Shown piece by piece: positions 43,924 through 55,113 of a stretch of DNA of 64,000 bases. The position numbers and the translations under genes are program-made. The notes under the pieces were generated by a model. It saw nothing but the letters and a program-made list of their open reading frames with translations, did not search any database and was not told the DNA's origin. This DNA comes from Marivivens aquimaris (GTDB taxonomy: Bacteria > Pseudomonadota > Alphaproteobacteria > Rhodobacterales > Rhodobacteraceae): contig NZ_JADBGB010000001.1 in the NCBI RefSeq assembly GCF_015220045.1, positions 2,013,001 to 2,077,000 of the forward strand, read 5' to 3'. The number at the start of each line of letters is the position of its first letter. Positions within the stretch are counted from its first letter, which is position 1.

Positions 43924-44367
43924 ATGCTGGATAACGCCCCCCGCGGAACGATCTGCATCGAGGATATCGAGATCGGCATGGTCCGCTCCCTGCGGAAGGT
44001 CGTGACCGATCGCGATATCGAACTGTTTGCCGAAGTGTCGACCGACCGTAACCCTGTCCATCTGGACGACGCCTATGCGCAGGACACGATCTTCGAAGGC
44101 CGTATCGCGCACGGTATGCTGACCGCTGGTCTGGTCTCTGCTGTGATCGGCGAACAGCTTCCGGGTCACGGTACGGTCTACCTTGGCCAGAACCTAAAGT
44201 TCCTTGCGCCGGTACGTCCGGGTGACATGGTGCTGGCCGAAGTCGAGGTTATCAACATCGACCACTCCAAGCGCCGCGTCACCCTTGATACCCGTTGTCT
44301 TGTGAACAACAAGAAGGTGCTGATGGGCGAAGCTGTCGTCCTCGCCCCCAGCCGTAAATTCGACTGA
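43924..44367 (+). CDS. MaoC family hot-dog dehydratase
   Basis: A 147-residue hot-dog fold protein of the MaoC/R-specific enoyl-CoA hydratase type. The hydratase signature runs through AEVSTDRNPVHLDDAYA and GRIAHGMLTAGL, with catalytic aspartate and histidine visible. ATG 43924 has GGAG six bases upstream. It would hydrate an enoyl-CoA in fatty acid or polyhydroxyalkanoate metabolism; the specific substrate is unknown. A striking palindrome precedes it. Confidence 0.9.
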   Translation: MLDNAPRGTICIEDIEIGMVRSLRKVVTDRDIELFAEVSTDRNPVHLDDAYAQDTIFEGRIAHGMLTAGLVSAVIGEQLPGHGTVYLGQNLKFLAPVRPGDMVLAEVEVINIDHSKRRVTLDTRCLVNNKKVLMGEAVVLAPSRKFD

Positions 44368-45120
44368 TCAGTTACCCGACGGACCGACCAGCAGACGCGC
44401 GTTCAGCTGCTGTAGCGGACGGTTGTTGTGGTTCAGTACTTCGGACAGGGCAGCGATCTGCTCTGCCGATGCGGTCATCGGCGTAGCCAGTACGTGCCAG
44501 TTCACGCCTTCCGAGCAGGGCGGCGTGGTGAGCGAGCCCATGTAGCGGTAGATCTCGTGCGATGCAGGGATCAGGCCGTTCGGGTCGATGGTTACGCCCG
44601 CAACATCGGCCGCCTCGGTCGGCGTGGTCGGCATATTGTCGATCACGGTTTGCAGCGTCGCATTGGCCTCGCCTTCTTCGATCAGCACGCCCAAAACAGC
44701 GAGTGCGCCGTCGTCGGCTTGGTGAACGAAGTGCGCCTCGATCGGGAATTCCTTGCCGTCCACATCGTGCTCGCTCGGCGTATGGAAGTGGATCTGCGCG
44801 AGGTGGAACGTCTTGCCCGCCTCAACCAGATCGCCGCCTTCGGCGGTGTTGAACTGCACCGTGTGGCCGTTGTTCAGGATGTTCAGCGCAACTGGCTGGT
44901 AATCGAACTCGTAATTGACGGTGCCCGACGCTTCGGCGCCCGACAGATCGATCGGCGACTGCATCGCGCCGCCAGCACACGAAGCGTACTCTTCAGAGAG
45001 CTCGCCCCAGTGGTCGGGGCCTTCGTCGCCAGAATAAGTCCAGTGTGTGCCAGCCGCAAAAACGGGCATCGCGAGGAGCGAAGCAGCCAGCGAGATGCCA
45101 GCAAAACCAAGTTTGTTCAT
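44368..45120 (-). CDS. Alpha-type carbonic anhydrase, periplasmic
   Basis: A 250-residue zinc carbonic anhydrase interconverting CO2 and bicarbonate. It has a signal peptide (MNKLGFAGISLAASLLAMPVFA) and the alpha-class core: HWGEL, QSPIDL, the zinc histidines in QIHFHTPSEH and EAHFVHQ, and YMGSLTTPPCSEGVNW near the substrate pocket. Two cysteines (near 48 and 201) could form the usual disulfide. It is convergent with the MaoC-like gene and has a perfect inverted repeat 21 bases before its start. Confidence 0.95.
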   Translation of the reverse strand: MNKLGFAGISLAASLLAMPVFAAGTHWTYSGDEGPDHWGELSEEYASCAGGAMQSPIDLSGAEASGTVNYEFDYQPVALNILNNGHTVQFNTAEGGDLVEAGKTFHLAQIHFHTPSEHDVDGKEFPIEAHFVHQADDGALAVLGVLIEEGEANATLQTVIDNMPTTPTEAADVAGVTIDPNGLIPASHEIYRYMGSLTTPPCSEGVNWHVLATPMTASAEQIAALSEVLNHNNRPLQQLNARLLVGPSGN

Positions 45121-45140
45121 GAGTAGTATCTTTCAATAAG

Positions 45141-45160
45141 TATCGAATGTAAGCTCGATA
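45141..45160. promoter_or_regulatory. Perfect inverted repeat between carbonic anhydrase and ribF
   Basis: TATCGA (45141-45146) and TCGATA (45155-45160) with an 8-base spacer. It lies 21-40 bases upstream of the carbonic anhydrase start codon, an operator-like position. Confidence 0.35.
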
Positions 45161-45279
45161 GCCTGAGAGGTAGGCTTCGGCGCGTGCCGCTTCAATTCAA
45201 ATCCGTGCGATTGTAAGTTCAGCGGCGCACAGACATCTCTGATCTTGCGCCTAGGTTCGCGCAGGGCTAGGCATCGGAC

Positions 45280-46224
45280 ATGCGTATTATCCGCGATACC
45301 CTTTATATCGACCCGAGCGACCGTGGCGCCGTTGCGGCCATCGGTAATTTCGATGGTGTTCACCTCGGCCATCAGGCCGTCATCTCGCTGGCCCGCAAGG
45401 TCGCCGACGAGGCTGGCCTGCCGCTGGGCGTCATGACGTTCGAGCCGCATCCGCGACAGTTCTTTGCCCCGGGTGCCCCAGCTTTCCGCTTGATGAATGC
45501 CGAAGCGAAAGCTCACCGCCTTGAAAAGCTCGGCGTTGAGAAGCTGTACGAAGTGCCGTTCAACGCGGCGCTCGCCGGTCTGTCGCCCCGCGAGTTTGCC
45601 CAGCAGATCATAGTTGATCGTCTTGGCCTCGCTCATGTCGTCGTCGGAGAGGACTTCTTCTTCGGCAAGGCGCGTGCAGGTGATGTGAACACACTCAAAG
45701 ACCTCGGCGCAGAGCTTGGATTCGGCGTCACCGTCACCCCGCTTCTTTCGCTGGACGAGGAAGTGTCTTCCACCAACATTCGCAATGCACTGGCCGAAGG
45801 CCGACCCGGTGATGCCGCGGCGATGCTCGGCCACCTGCACCGGATTGAGGGCGAGGTCATTCGCGGCGACCAGCGTGGCCGCGACCTTGGCTACCCGACA
45901 GCCAATATGTCGATCGACGGCCTGCACCAGCCGAAGCTGGGTGTCTATGCGGTGAAGGTCGATGTGCTCGAAGGCACCTACAAAGGCACCTACGGCGGCG
46001 CGGCTTCCATTGGCGTGCGCCCGATGTTCGGTCAGGACAACGTGCCAAACATCGAAACTTTCATTTTCGATTTTAAAGGCGACCTCTACGGCACAATGTT
46101 GTCGGTCGCCCTGATCGAATACCTTCGCCCCGAACTCAAGTTCGACAGCCTTCAGGCGCTCATCGACCAGATGGACGCCGACTGCCGCCAAAGCCGAGAG
46201 ATCCTCGCAAATGACGGAAATTGA
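45280..46224 (+). CDS. ribF: Bifunctional riboflavin kinase / FAD synthetase
   Basis: A 314-residue enzyme making FMN and FAD from riboflavin. The N-terminal adenylyltransferase has AIGNFDGVHLGHQAVI (about 23-38) and the ISSTxIR-like SSTNIRNAL; the C-terminal kinase starts at GHLHRIEGEVIRGDQRGR and has DLGYPTANM. Its end overlaps the next gene by 14 bases. I see no FMN riboswitch upstream. Confidence 0.95.
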   Translation: MRIIRDTLYIDPSDRGAVAAIGNFDGVHLGHQAVISLARKVADEAGLPLGVMTFEPHPRQFFAPGAPAFRLMNAEAKAHRLEKLGVEKLYEVPFNAALAGLSPREFAQQIIVDRLGLAHVVVGEDFFFGKARAGDVNTLKDLGAELGFGVTVTPLLSLDEEVSSTNIRNALAEGRPGDAAAMLGHLHRIEGEVIRGDQRGRDLGYPTANMSIDGLHQPKLGVYAVKVDVLEGTYKGTYGGAASIGVRPMFGQDNVPNIETFIFDFKGDLYGTMLSVALIEYLRPELKFDSLQALIDQMDADCRQSREILANDGN

Positions 46225-46678
46225 TCGCAAAGGTCTTGGCCATCGTTATTGGGAGAAAATCCCGATGGCCAAGATGTCCCGCCCGCAGTGGGAAGCCCTC
46301 TGCGACGGTTGCGGCAAGTGCTGCCTGAACAAGCTCGAAGACGAGGAAACCGGCGAAGTGGCGCTGACCCGCGTGGCCTGCCGGTTGCTGGACGACGATA
46401 CCTGCCTATGTAGCCAGTATCCGATCCGTCACCAGTTCGTTCCCGAGTGCATTGTCCTATCTCCTAAAACCATTACCGAAAACCTTTACTGGCTCCCGCA
46501 GACTTGCGCCTACCGCCTTCTGCACGTGGGCCAGCCGCTTCCCGAGTGGCATCCGCTGCTGACAGGCCGTCCGGAAACGGTCCACGAAGCGAACGCATCC
46601 CTGCGCGGCCAGACCGTGTCGGAGTTCGACGTCGCCGATGATGATTGGGAAGACTACATTATTGAGGAACCCACCTGA
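46211..46678 (+). CDS. YcgN-like cysteine-cluster protein (UPF0260)
   Basis: A 155-residue protein with the YkgJ/YcgN zinc- or iron-binding cysteine cluster: CDGCGKCCLNK near 31-41, then a cysteine in ACRLLDDDTCLCSQY and another in PECIVL and QTCAYR. Family function unknown. It overlaps ribF at its start and ltaE by one base at its end (TGATG), suggesting translational coupling. Confidence 0.88.
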   Translation: MTEIDRKGLGHRYWEKIPMAKMSRPQWEALCDGCGKCCLNKLEDEETGEVALTRVACRLLDDDTCLCSQYPIRHQFVPECIVLSPKTITENLYWLPQTCAYRLLHVGQPLPEWHPLLTGRPETVHEANASLRGQTVSEFDVADDDWEDYIIEEPT

Positions 46679-47727
46679 TGTTCTTTGCCTCCGACAATTC
46701 GAGCCCAGTGCACCCCAAAGTCTTTGAGGCACTCGCCAAGGCCAACGAAGGTTACGCCAGCGGCTACGGCGCTGACGACGTGACCAAGTCTGCCGCCCAG
46801 AAAATCCGCGATCTGTTCGAAGCCCCCGAAGCGGCTGTCTACTTTGTGCCCACGGGTAGCTCGGCCAATGCGCTCGCCCTGTCGATCATGGTAGAGCCGT
46901 GGCAGACCGTGTTCTGCCACCAGAACGCCCACATCGAAGAAGACGAGTGCGGCGCGCCCGAGTTTTACATCGGCGGTGGCAAGCTAGCGCTGGTCGAAGG
47001 CGAACACGCCAAGATGTCCCCTGACGCCCTGCGCAAAGCGATTGAATTCACCGGTCGCGCAGGTGTGCACAACATGCAGCGCGGCGCTGTGTCGATCACC
47101 AACGTGACCGAGAACGGCACCGTCTATTCGGCGGCCGAAGTCACGGCCCTCACTGCTGTCGCCCGCGACTACAACCTGCCCGTCCACATGGACGGCGCAC
47201 GTTTTGCCAACGCGATTGTCGCGACCGGCGCCACTCCGGCAGAGATGACATGGCGCGCTGGCGTCGACATCCTGTCCTTTGGCGGCACCAAGAACGGTCT
47301 GATGGGTGTCGAAGCCGTCGTGATCTTCAACCCCGAGAAGGCTTGGGAATTCGAACTGCGCCGCAAGCGTGGCGGGCACCTGTTCTCCAAGCATCGGTAT
47401 CTGTCGGCCCAGATGGACGTCTACCTCGACGACAACCTGTGGCTCGACTTGGCAACGAACGCCAATGCAATGGCGGCAAAGCTGAGCGAAGGCATCCAGC
47501 AGATTGAGGGCGCGTCACTCCTCCATCCGACCGACGCGAACTGCGTGTTTGCATGCTTCCCGCGCAGCGGCCACCAAGCGGCCCACAAAGCCGGTGCGAT
47601 GTATTACCTCTGGCCATTCAACCAGAGCCTCGAAGGCGCGCCGGAGGAAGCCCTCGCAGCGCGCCTCGTGTGTAGCTGGTCAACGACCGACGAGAACGTC
47701 GAGACGTTCCTCGCACATCTCCGTTAA
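46678..47727 (+). CDS. ltaE: Low-specificity threonine aldolase
   Basis: A 349-residue PLP enzyme of the beta-eliminating lyase family, cleaving threonine or allo-threonine to glycine and acetaldehyde. It begins FASDNSSPVHPKV, has the pocket segment VHMDGARFANA and the PLP lysine in LSFGGTKNGLMG. Cytosolic. Coupled by a one-base overlap to the YcgN-like gene, and overlapping by 4 bases the convergent isomerase gene. Confidence 0.9.
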   Translation: MFFASDNSSPVHPKVFEALAKANEGYASGYGADDVTKSAAQKIRDLFEAPEAAVYFVPTGSSANALALSIMVEPWQTVFCHQNAHIEEDECGAPEFYIGGGKLALVEGEHAKMSPDALRKAIEFTGRAGVHNMQRGAVSITNVTENGTVYSAAEVTALTAVARDYNLPVHMDGARFANAIVATGATPAEMTWRAGVDILSFGGTKNGLMGVEAVVIFNPEKAWEFELRRKRGGHLFSKHRYLSAQMDVYLDDNLWLDLATNANAMAAKLSEGIQQIEGASLLHPTDANCVFACFPRSGHQAAHKAGAMYYLWPFNQSLEGAPEEALAARLVCSWSTTDENVETFLAHLR

Positions 47728-48323
47728 AGATTGCCGCACAGGTGGGCGTCCAGATCGTCCAACCTGTCCTGCCCCCAGAACCGCTCATCGGTTTCGGTGA
47801 TATAGAACGGTGCGCCGAACACACCGCGGCGCACTGCTTCCTCGGTGTTCTCCTCGTATGCCGCAGCGCCCGATAGTAGGCCGCTGTCTGCCAGTGCAGG
47901 ATCGAAACCGGCCTTTTCCAGACACGCGCGAATGACCGCATCGTCAGCAAGGTTCGCATCCTCGGCCCAGACTGCGCCCGTGTATGCGTGCACCAGCTGG
48001 CCCAGATCACCGCCGCCCGCATTCTGCGCTGCGATCAGCGCGTAGGCCGCGGGCGCACCATTCACCGGAAAATGCGCAGGGCGCAGGTTCAACGGCAGAC
48101 CGGCTTTCTTCGCCTGACGACGGAGCTCCTGATCGCGGTATTCGAGCCGCGTCGGGTGGCGATCCTTGGGAAGTGTGCCGCCCGTGCGCATGAACACCTG
48201 ACCGATGTCCATCGGCTTGTAGGTAATCGTTGCATTGTGCTTGGCAGCTATCTCTTCCAGCCGTGTTCCGGCGAGGTAGGTGAATGGCGACATTGTCGCA
48301 AAGAAGTAGTCGATATGCGGCAT
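47724..48323 (-). CDS. 2-hydroxychromene-2-carboxylate isomerase / DsbA-family protein
   Basis: A 199-residue thioredoxin-fold protein of the DsbA-like HCCA isomerase (kappa-class glutathione transferase) group. It starts IDYFFATMSPFTYLAG, the family's glutathione-binding SPxxYL segment, and has the C-terminal GVFGAPFYITE and ERFWGQDRLDDL. There is no CxxC pair. ATG 48323 has GGAGG ten bases upstream. It may act in aromatic degradation or as a glutathione-dependent enzyme; no pathway genes are nearby. Confidence 0.88.
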   Translation of the reverse strand: MPHIDYFFATMSPFTYLAGTRLEEIAAKHNATITYKPMDIGQVFMRTGGTLPKDRHPTRLEYRDQELRRQAKKAGLPLNLRPAHFPVNGAPAAYALIAAQNAGGGDLGQLVHAYTGAVWAEDANLADDAVIRACLEKAGFDPALADSGLLSGAAAYEENTEEAVRRGVFGAPFYITETDERFWGQDRLDDLDAHLCGNL

Positions 48324-48438
48324 TATGAATGTTCCTCCCGGTCTAAACTTTGCCTCACGTTAGGTTCGTGCTACGCGGTGTCAACGTCACGAATCCGTCA
48401 TGCACAGGCGGATGCTCAGCTTTCGGGGACAATTGCAG

Positions 48439-49458
48439 ATGCCGACGATGACCGAACCGAAACTTATTTCGGGCAATGCCAACATTCCACTCGCCAAATC
48501 GATCGCGCGTCGCATGTCCATGCACCGCGGTATGAACGTTGGTCTGGTGGATACGCGCGTCGAGCGCTTCAACGACCAAGAGATCTTTGTCGAGGTCTAC
48601 GAGAACGTACGCGGCGAGGATATGTTCATTATCCAGCCGACCTCGAATCCGGCCAACGACAACCTCATGGAACTGCTGATCATCACCGACGCGCTCAAGC
48701 GTTCGTCGGCTGGCCGCATCACCGCAGTCATTCCGTACTTCGGCTATGCCCGTCAGGACCGCCGTACCAAGGCCCGCACACCGATCAGTTCCAAGCTCGT
48801 TGCGAACCTCATCACCCAGTCGGGTGTCGACCGCGTTCTGACGCTCGACCTGCACGCAGCACAGATTCAGGGCTTCTTCGACATTCCGGTAGATAACCTC
48901 TACGCGGCGCCGATCTTCGCTCTCGATATCAAGCACCACTTCAAAGGCGGCCTTGAAGACATCATGGTCGTCTCGCCGGACGTCGGCGGTGTGGCCCGTG
49001 CTCGCGAACTGGCGAAGCGTATCAACGCTCCCCTCTCCATCGTGGACAAGCGCCGCGAAAAGCCGGGTGAAGTGGCCGAGATGACCGTCATCGGTAGCGT
49101 CGAAGGCAAGAAGTGCATCATCGTGGACGACCTTTGCGACACCGCAGGTACTCTCTGCAAAGCAGCCGAGCACCTGATGCAGGCCGGTGCTGCTGAAGTT
49201 CACGCCTACATCTCGCACGGCGTGATGTCGGGTCCGGCTGTCGAGCGCGTCACCAACTCGCACCTTAAGACATTGGTCATCACCGACTCGATCCAGCCGA
49301 CTGACGCGATCCTCAAAGCACCGAACATCCGCATTGTACCGACCGCACCCATGTTCGCTCAGGCCATACTGAACACGTGGAACGGCACCTCGGTGTCCTC
49401 GCTGTTCGAAGACGAGACGCTGATCCCGATCTACGAAGGCCTCTACAACACGCTCTAA
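48439..49458 (+). CDS. prs: Ribose-phosphate pyrophosphokinase
   Basis: A 339-residue PRPP synthase making phosphoribosyl pyrophosphate from ribose 5-phosphate and ATP for nucleotides, histidine and NAD. Motifs: [28 protein letters not shown], the [15 protein letters not shown] segment and the PRPP loop [15 protein letters not shown] 48439 has GGGGA nine bases upstream; ATG 48448 is a possible alternative. A strong terminator follows. Confidence 0.95.
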   Translation: MPTMTEPKLISGNANIPLAKSIARRMSMHRGMNVGLVDTRVERFNDQEIFVEVYENVRGEDMFIIQPTSNPANDNLMELLIITDALKRSSAGRITAVIPYFGYARQDRRTKARTPISSKLVANLITQSGVDRVLTLDLHAAQIQGFFDIPVDNLYAAPIFALDIKHHFKGGLEDIMVVSPDVGGVARARELAKRINAPLSIVDKRREKPGEVAEMTVIGSVEGKKCIIVDDLCDTAGTLCKAAEHLMQAGAAEVHAYISHGVMSGPAVERVTNSHLKTLVITDSIQPTDAILKAPNIRIVPTAPMFAQAILNTWNGTSVSSLFEDETLIPIYEGLYNTL

Positions 49459-49464
49459 AAAACG

Positions 49465-49489
49465 AAGGCGGGGAATTCCCCGCCTTTTT
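49465..49489. terminator. Bidirectional terminator after prs
   Basis: AAGGCGGGG (49465-49473) pairs perfectly with CCCCGCCTT (49478-49486) around AATT, with TTTTT on the plus side and TTTTTT a few bases further on the minus side. It serves prs and the convergent lectin-domain gene. Confidence 0.88.
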
Positions 49490-49839
49490 CATTCGATGTC
49501 CCAGTCGTCCTCGTGCTTGAGTTCGCCTATGGACATCCACGCAGCGCGAGCCCGCGCGATGCGCGTATCGCCCCACGTTCTGAAAACAATCTCGCAGCCT
49601 TCGGAATTGATATTCTCCACCTGAACATCAATGCGCGCGTTGCTCTGATTTGACATATCGAGCATCGACACCCACGCCTGAACAGCAGGCAGCTTGCGAT
49701 AGGCCTTGCGGAAGGTGACCGGAAAACGGGTCAGGCGCGGACCTTCACCGGTCCACATATCCCCGTCAGTGTCGAAGTCGGAAAAGAGCACCACATCGCC
49801 CTGATCCACACCTATGAGATGATTTTCGAGTTTGAGCAT
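49489..49839 (-). CDS. H-type lectin domain protein
   Basis: A 116-residue protein whose second half fits the H-type lectin fold first described in snail agglutinins: RFPVTFRKAYRKLPAVQAWV, SMLDMSNQSNARIDVQVENI, the C-terminal VFRTWGDTRIARARAAWMSI. The N-terminal 40 residues are acidic. No signal peptide is visible. ATG 49839 (MLKLENHLIG) is preferred to an in-frame start at 49875. The family binds sugars as trimers or hexamers in animals; the bacterial role is unknown. It lies between prs and the ATP synthase operon, both with terminators. Confidence 0.78.
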   Translation of the reverse strand: MLKLENHLIGVDQGDVVLFSDFDTDGDMWTGEGPRLTRFPVTFRKAYRKLPAVQAWVSMLDMSNQSNARIDVQVENINSEGCEIVFRTWGDTRIARARAAWMSIGELKHEDDWDIE

Positions 49840-49904
49840 TCTACCGTCAACTTGGCTTGGCGGACATATAACCATATCCGGATAAGCGTTACGACAGAAT
49901 TAAT

Positions 49905-49938
49905 GCAAAAAGCCCCGCAGTTGCGGGGCTTCTTTTTG
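49905..49938 (-). terminator. Intrinsic terminator of the ATP synthase operon
   Basis: On the minus strand AGCCCCGCA pairs with TGCGGGGCT with a minimal loop, followed by TTTTT; the other side carries TTCTTTTT, so it may work both ways. Confidence 0.85.
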
Positions 49939-49959
49939 ATTTCTTTCGTATAGCGCGGA

Positions 49960-50388
49960 TTACTCGCGGTACGACAGACCCATGTGGGTTCCAACGGCAA
50001 CCATGTCAGCCAGCAGACGCGCAGCGTCATCGACCGGACCCGGTTCGTTTTTGAAGTTCTCCAGAGCCTTCTCGTGCGCAGCGCGGTATTCCGCAACCAT
50101 CGCATCGAAAGCGTCCTGAGTAACTTCACCCGTCGGGAGAGCGCGTTCGGCCAGAACCGATACGTTCTCACCACCGATTTCAGCGAAGCCGCCGGAAACG
50201 ATGTATTCGTCGGTACCACCAGTGTGGACAACCCGCAGGATGCCCGGACGCAGCGTGGTGATGGTGGCCGCGTGGCCTGCCATCGCCGTCATTGCGCCAT
50301 CGGCACCCGGGATCTGGACCTCGGTGGCCTGGACGGAAGCGAGCTTTCGTTCAGGGGATACGAGGTCGAACTGGAACGATTCAGCCAT
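49960..50388 (-). CDS. atpC: ATP synthase epsilon subunit
   Basis: A 142-residue epsilon subunit of F1, a beta-sandwich with a C-terminal helical tail, linking the rotor and inhibiting ATP hydrolysis. It begins [18 protein letters not shown] and contains [18 protein letters not shown] and VSGGFAEI. Last gene of atpHAGDC. Confidence 0.95.
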   Translation of the reverse strand: MAESFQFDLVSPERKLASVQATEVQIPGADGAMTAMAGHAATITTLRPGILRVVHTGGTDEYIVSGGFAEIGGENVSVLAERALPTGEVTQDAFDAMVAEYRAAHEKALENFKNEPGPVDDAARLLADMVAVGTHMGLSYRE

Positions 50389-50397
50389 AACGACTCC

Positions 50398-51840
<1,443 letters not shown>

Positions 51841-52713
51841 TTAGAGCGCTTCAGCGCCCGAGATAATTTCGATCAGTTCGTTGGTGATAACGGCCTGACG
51901 CGAACGGTTGAATTCGATGGTCAGTCGGTCGATCATATCGCCGGCGTTGCGTGTAGCATTGTCCATCGCGCTCATACGGGCACCCTGTTCGGAAGCACCG
52001 TTTTCCAGCAGAGCAGAGAAGATCTGGGTCGCAACGCTCTTCGGGAGCAGGTCGTCCAGAATCTCTTCTTCACCGGGTTCGTAGTCATAGTCGGTCGTCA
52101 CACCATCTTCGGGTGCATCGAACTTAGCGGGGATCACCTGCTGAGCGGTCGGGATCTGAGAGATAACCGACTGGAACTCCGAGAAGAGGATCGTCGCTAC
52201 GTCGAATTCACCGGCCTCGAAGCGCTTGAGCAGGTCTTTGGCGATCGACTGCGCATCAGCGTAACCGATTTTTTTGACTTCGCTCAGGTCAACGTGACCA
52301 ACGAACAGATCGGCATAGTCGCGACGCAGCTGCTCGCGGCCTTTCTTGCCGACCGTCAGGATTTTTACCGTCTTGCCTTCGGCCTTCAGCGCTTGGATGC
52401 GCTGACGGGCCAGCTTGACGATCGACGAATTGAAGCCGCCGCAGAGGCCACGTTCAGCAGTCATCACCACGAGCATGTGGGTCTGATCGCTGCCCGTACC
52501 CTTGAGCAGGAGCGGAGCGGTATCCGACGCACCAGCCGAAGCTGCCAGCGACGAGATGACCGCATTGAACCGCTCTGCGTAAGGACGCGAGGCCTCGGCT
52601 GCTTCCTGGGCGCGACGGAGTTTAGCCGCCGCGACCATTTGCATCGCCTTAGTGATCTTGCGGGTCGATTTGACCGACGTGATCCGGTTTTTTAGGTCCT
52701 TAAGACTTGGCAC
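51841..52713 (-). CDS. atpG: ATP synthase gamma subunit
   Basis: A 290-residue central-stalk subunit. The N-terminal helix is [20 protein letters not shown], the middle has [13 protein letters not shown], and the C-terminal helix ends [15 protein letters not shown]. Between atpA and atpD as usual. Confidence 0.96.
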   Translation of the reverse strand: MPSLKDLKNRITSVKSTRKITKAMQMVAAAKLRRAQEAAEASRPYAERFNAVISSLAASAGASDTAPLLLKGTGSDQTHMLVVMTAERGLCGGFNSSIVKLARQRIQALKAEGKTVKILTVGKKGREQLRRDYADLFVGHVDLSEVKKIGYADAQSIAKDLLKRFEAGEFDVATILFSEFQSVISQIPTAQQVIPAKFDAPEDGVTTDYDYEPGEEEILDDLLPKSVATQIFSALLENGASEQGARMSAMDNATRNAGDMIDRLTIEFNRSRQAVITNELIEIISGAEAL

Positions 52714-52743
52714 TGCCTTGTCTCCTTAACTAGAGCCCAACGA

Positions 52744-54282
52744 TCAGGCGAAATCAGCGGCGAATTCGTCCAGAACTGCTTTCAGTTTGTCAGCAGCTTC
52801 GCCTTTGATTTTCGGGTCTTCGTTCGAGATCCAGTCCAGAATGTCCTTACGCTTGTTGCGCAGGAAGTTCAGCAGACCGTCTTCGAAACGGGCAACATCC
52901 GAAACCGGCAGCTTATCGAGGTAGCCGTTGGTACCTGCGAAGATGACGCAGACGATTTCAGCGTTGGTCAGCGGCGAGTACTGCGGCTGCTTCATGAGCT
53001 CGGTCAGACGGGCACCACGGTTCAGCAGCTGCTGGGTCGAGGCGTCGAGGTCCGAACCGAACTGAGCGAAGGCAGCCATTTCGCGGTACTGAGCGAGCGA
53101 GAGCTTAACCGGACCAGCAACCGAGGACATAGCCTTGGTCTGAGCCGACGAGCCAACGCGCGAAACCGAGAGACCGGTGTTCACAGCGGGGCGGATACCC
53201 TGGTAGAACAGTTCGGTTTCGAGGAAGATCTGACCGTCGGTGATCGAGATCACGTTGGTCGGAATAAACGCCGAAACGTCGCCGCCCTGGGTTTCGATGA
53301 TCGGCAGGGCGGTCAGCGAGCCAGCACCGTTGTCTTCGTTCAGCTTAGCCGAACGCTCGAGCAGGCGGGAGTGGAGGTAGAAAACGTCGCCCGGGTAAGC
53401 TTCACGACCCGGCGGGCGGCGGAGCAGCAGCGACATCTGACGATACGAAACAGCCTGCTTCGAAAGGTCATCATAGATGATCAGAGCGTGGCGGCCGTTG
53501 TCACGGAAGTGCTCAGCCATAGCGGTTGCAGCGTACGGTGCAAGGAACTGCATCGGTGCCGGATCCGAAGCGGTCGCAGCAACAACGATGGAGTATTCCA
53601 TAGCGCCGTTTTCTTCGAGCTTCTTAACCAGCTGGGCAACGGTCGAACGCTTCTGACCAACTGCAACGTAGATGCAGTACAGCTTCTTCGACTCGTCGTC
53701 GCCAGCAGCTTCGTTGTACGACTTCTGGTTCAGGATAGCGTCGAGAGCAACGGCAGTCTTACCGGTCTGACGGTCACCAATGATAAGTTCGCGCTGACCA
53801 CGGCCAACCGGGATCATAGCGTCAACCGACTTCAGGCCGGTTGCCATCGGTTCGTGAACCGACTTACGGGGGATAATGCCCGGAGCCTTAACGTCAGCGA
53901 CGAGGCGCTTCGAGGTGTTGATCGGGCCCTTGCCGTCGATCGGGTTACCCAGACCGTCAACAACGCGACCGAGAAGCTCGTCACCAGCCGGAACGTCCAC
54001 GATCGAGTTGGTACGCTTGACGGTGTCGCCTTCTTTAATGTCGCGGTCCGAACCGAAGATAACAACACCGACGTTGTCAGCTTCGAGGTTCAGCGCCATG
54101 CCGCGAATTCCGCCCGGGAATTCGACCATTTCACCAGCCTGAACATTGTCCAGACCGTAAACACGCGCGATACCGTCACCGACCGAGAGCACACGGCCGA
54201 CTTCGGCCACTTCGGCTTCCTGGCCGAAGTTCTTGATCTGGTCTTTTAGGATCGCAGAAATTTCTGCAGCTTGGATCGCCAT
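52744..54282 (-). CDS. atpA: ATP synthase alpha subunit
   Basis: A 512-residue non-catalytic nucleotide-binding subunit of F1. Walker A is [15 protein letters not shown], the conserved [17 protein letters not shown] is present, and the N-terminal helix is [12 protein letters not shown]. Its start overlaps the atpH stop by one base. Confidence 0.98.
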   Translation of the reverse strand: MAIQAAEISAILKDQIKNFGQEAEVAEVGRVLSVGDGIARVYGLDNVQAGEMVEFPGGIRGMALNLEADNVGVVIFGSDRDIKEGDTVKRTNSIVDVPAGDELLGRVVDGLGNPIDGKGPINTSKRLVADVKAPGIIPRKSVHEPMATGLKSVDAMIPVGRGQRELIIGDRQTGKTAVALDAILNQKSYNEAAGDDESKKLYCIYVAVGQKRSTVAQLVKKLEENGAMEYSIVVAATASDPAPMQFLAPYAATAMAEHFRDNGRHALIIYDDLSKQAVSYRQMSLLLRRPPGREAYPGDVFYLHSRLLERSAKLNEDNGAGSLTALPIIETQGGDVSAFIPTNVISITDGQIFLETELFYQGIRPAVNTGLSVSRVGSSAQTKAMSSVAGPVKLSLAQYREMAAFAQFGSDLDASTQQLLNRGARLTELMKQPQYSPLTNAEIVCVIFAGTNGYLDKLPVSDVARFEDGLLNFLRNKRKDILDWISNEDPKIKGEAADKLKAVLDEFAADFA

Positions 54283-54842
54283 TATCCGACCTCTTTCATG
54301 GTGTTCTGGAGAGCGCTGAGCTTGGAGCGGATCGACGTGTCGATCATCTTCGAGCCCACCTTAACGATAAGACCGCCGATGAGCGAAGCATCGACAGTGG
54401 CATTGATGTTGACGTCCTTGCCGACCTTCGCCTTCAGGGTCTGGGACAGCTTGTCGGTCTGGCCTTTGGTCAGAGCTTTCGCGCTGACGACGTCAGCGGT
54501 GATTTCGCCCTTTTCTTCGGCCAGACGGGCGCGAAGGACTTCAAGCAGCTGCGGAAGCACGAACAGGCGGCGCTTCTGGGCCAGAAGGGCCAGCGTGCTG
54601 TTCATGGTTTCCGAAAGTTCCATTTTCTTGGCCAGAGCCGAGACGGCACCTGCCTGTTGATCGCGGCTGTAGATCGGCGAGCCGATCAGCGCACGCAGGT
54701 CCTCGCTCGAGTCGAGTGCTGCGGCCAGTGCGTCAATGTCGGATTCGAGTGCCGCGAGGCCATTGCCTTCTTTGGCAATGTCGAACACGGCGGATGCATA
54801 GCGCGAAGCAATGCCGGTTGAGATCGAAGCTGGTTCGGACAC
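54282..54842 (-). CDS. atpH: ATP synthase delta subunit
   Basis: A 186-residue peripheral-stalk subunit joining F1 to the b subunits. GTG 54842 is chosen because GGAAGG lies six bases upstream and it gives MSEPASIS, the usual start in Rhodobacterales; a GTG six bases earlier abuts the ribosome site. The C-terminal [18 protein letters not shown] motif is typical. First gene of the operon; the Fo genes are not in the window. Confidence 0.95.
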   Translation of the reverse strand: MSEPASISTGIASRYASAVFDIAKEGNGLAALESDIDALAAALDSSEDLRALIGSPIYSRDQQAGAVSALAKKMELSETMNSTLALLAQKRRLFVLPQLLEVLRARLAEEKGEITADVVSAKALTKGQTDKLSQTLKAKVGKDVNINATVDASLIGGLIVKVGSKMIDTSIRSKLSALQNTMKEVG

Positions 54843-55113
54843 GTCCACCCTTCCGATGATTAGGCCGTCTCTTCGACCCGTGAGGGCCGACCGTCAGGCA
54901 GCTTAAATGGCCCTCGCATTTGCGGGGGCAACAAGATCACGGGGGGATGTATCAGAGGGGTTTTTGTGTGGCAACAGGCTTAGGCCAGTAATTGGCCAAT
55001 GTTTGCGCCCTAGATTGTGGATATGTCAACATGTGCGACAATTGGCGCAATTAAATGCCGACATGATCAAACGTTGGAGGCCGAAAACCCGAATCCATCC
55101 ACATATTTTGCAT
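54843..55113. other. Intergenic region upstream of atpH
   Basis: A 271-base gap that should contain the atp promoter and leader on the minus strand. A perfect TTGACA reads at 55029-55024, without a good -10 at 17 bases. A near-perfect hairpin (GCCCCCGCA with TGCGAGGGC, one mismatch) lies near 54911-54929. GGCCA/TGGCC repeats sit at 54983-54997. No gene is visible. Confidence 0.45.

Noticed and set aside
45121..45279. FMN riboswitch upstream of ribF
   Set aside because: None of the conserved FMN aptamer segments is present in the 159-base gap.
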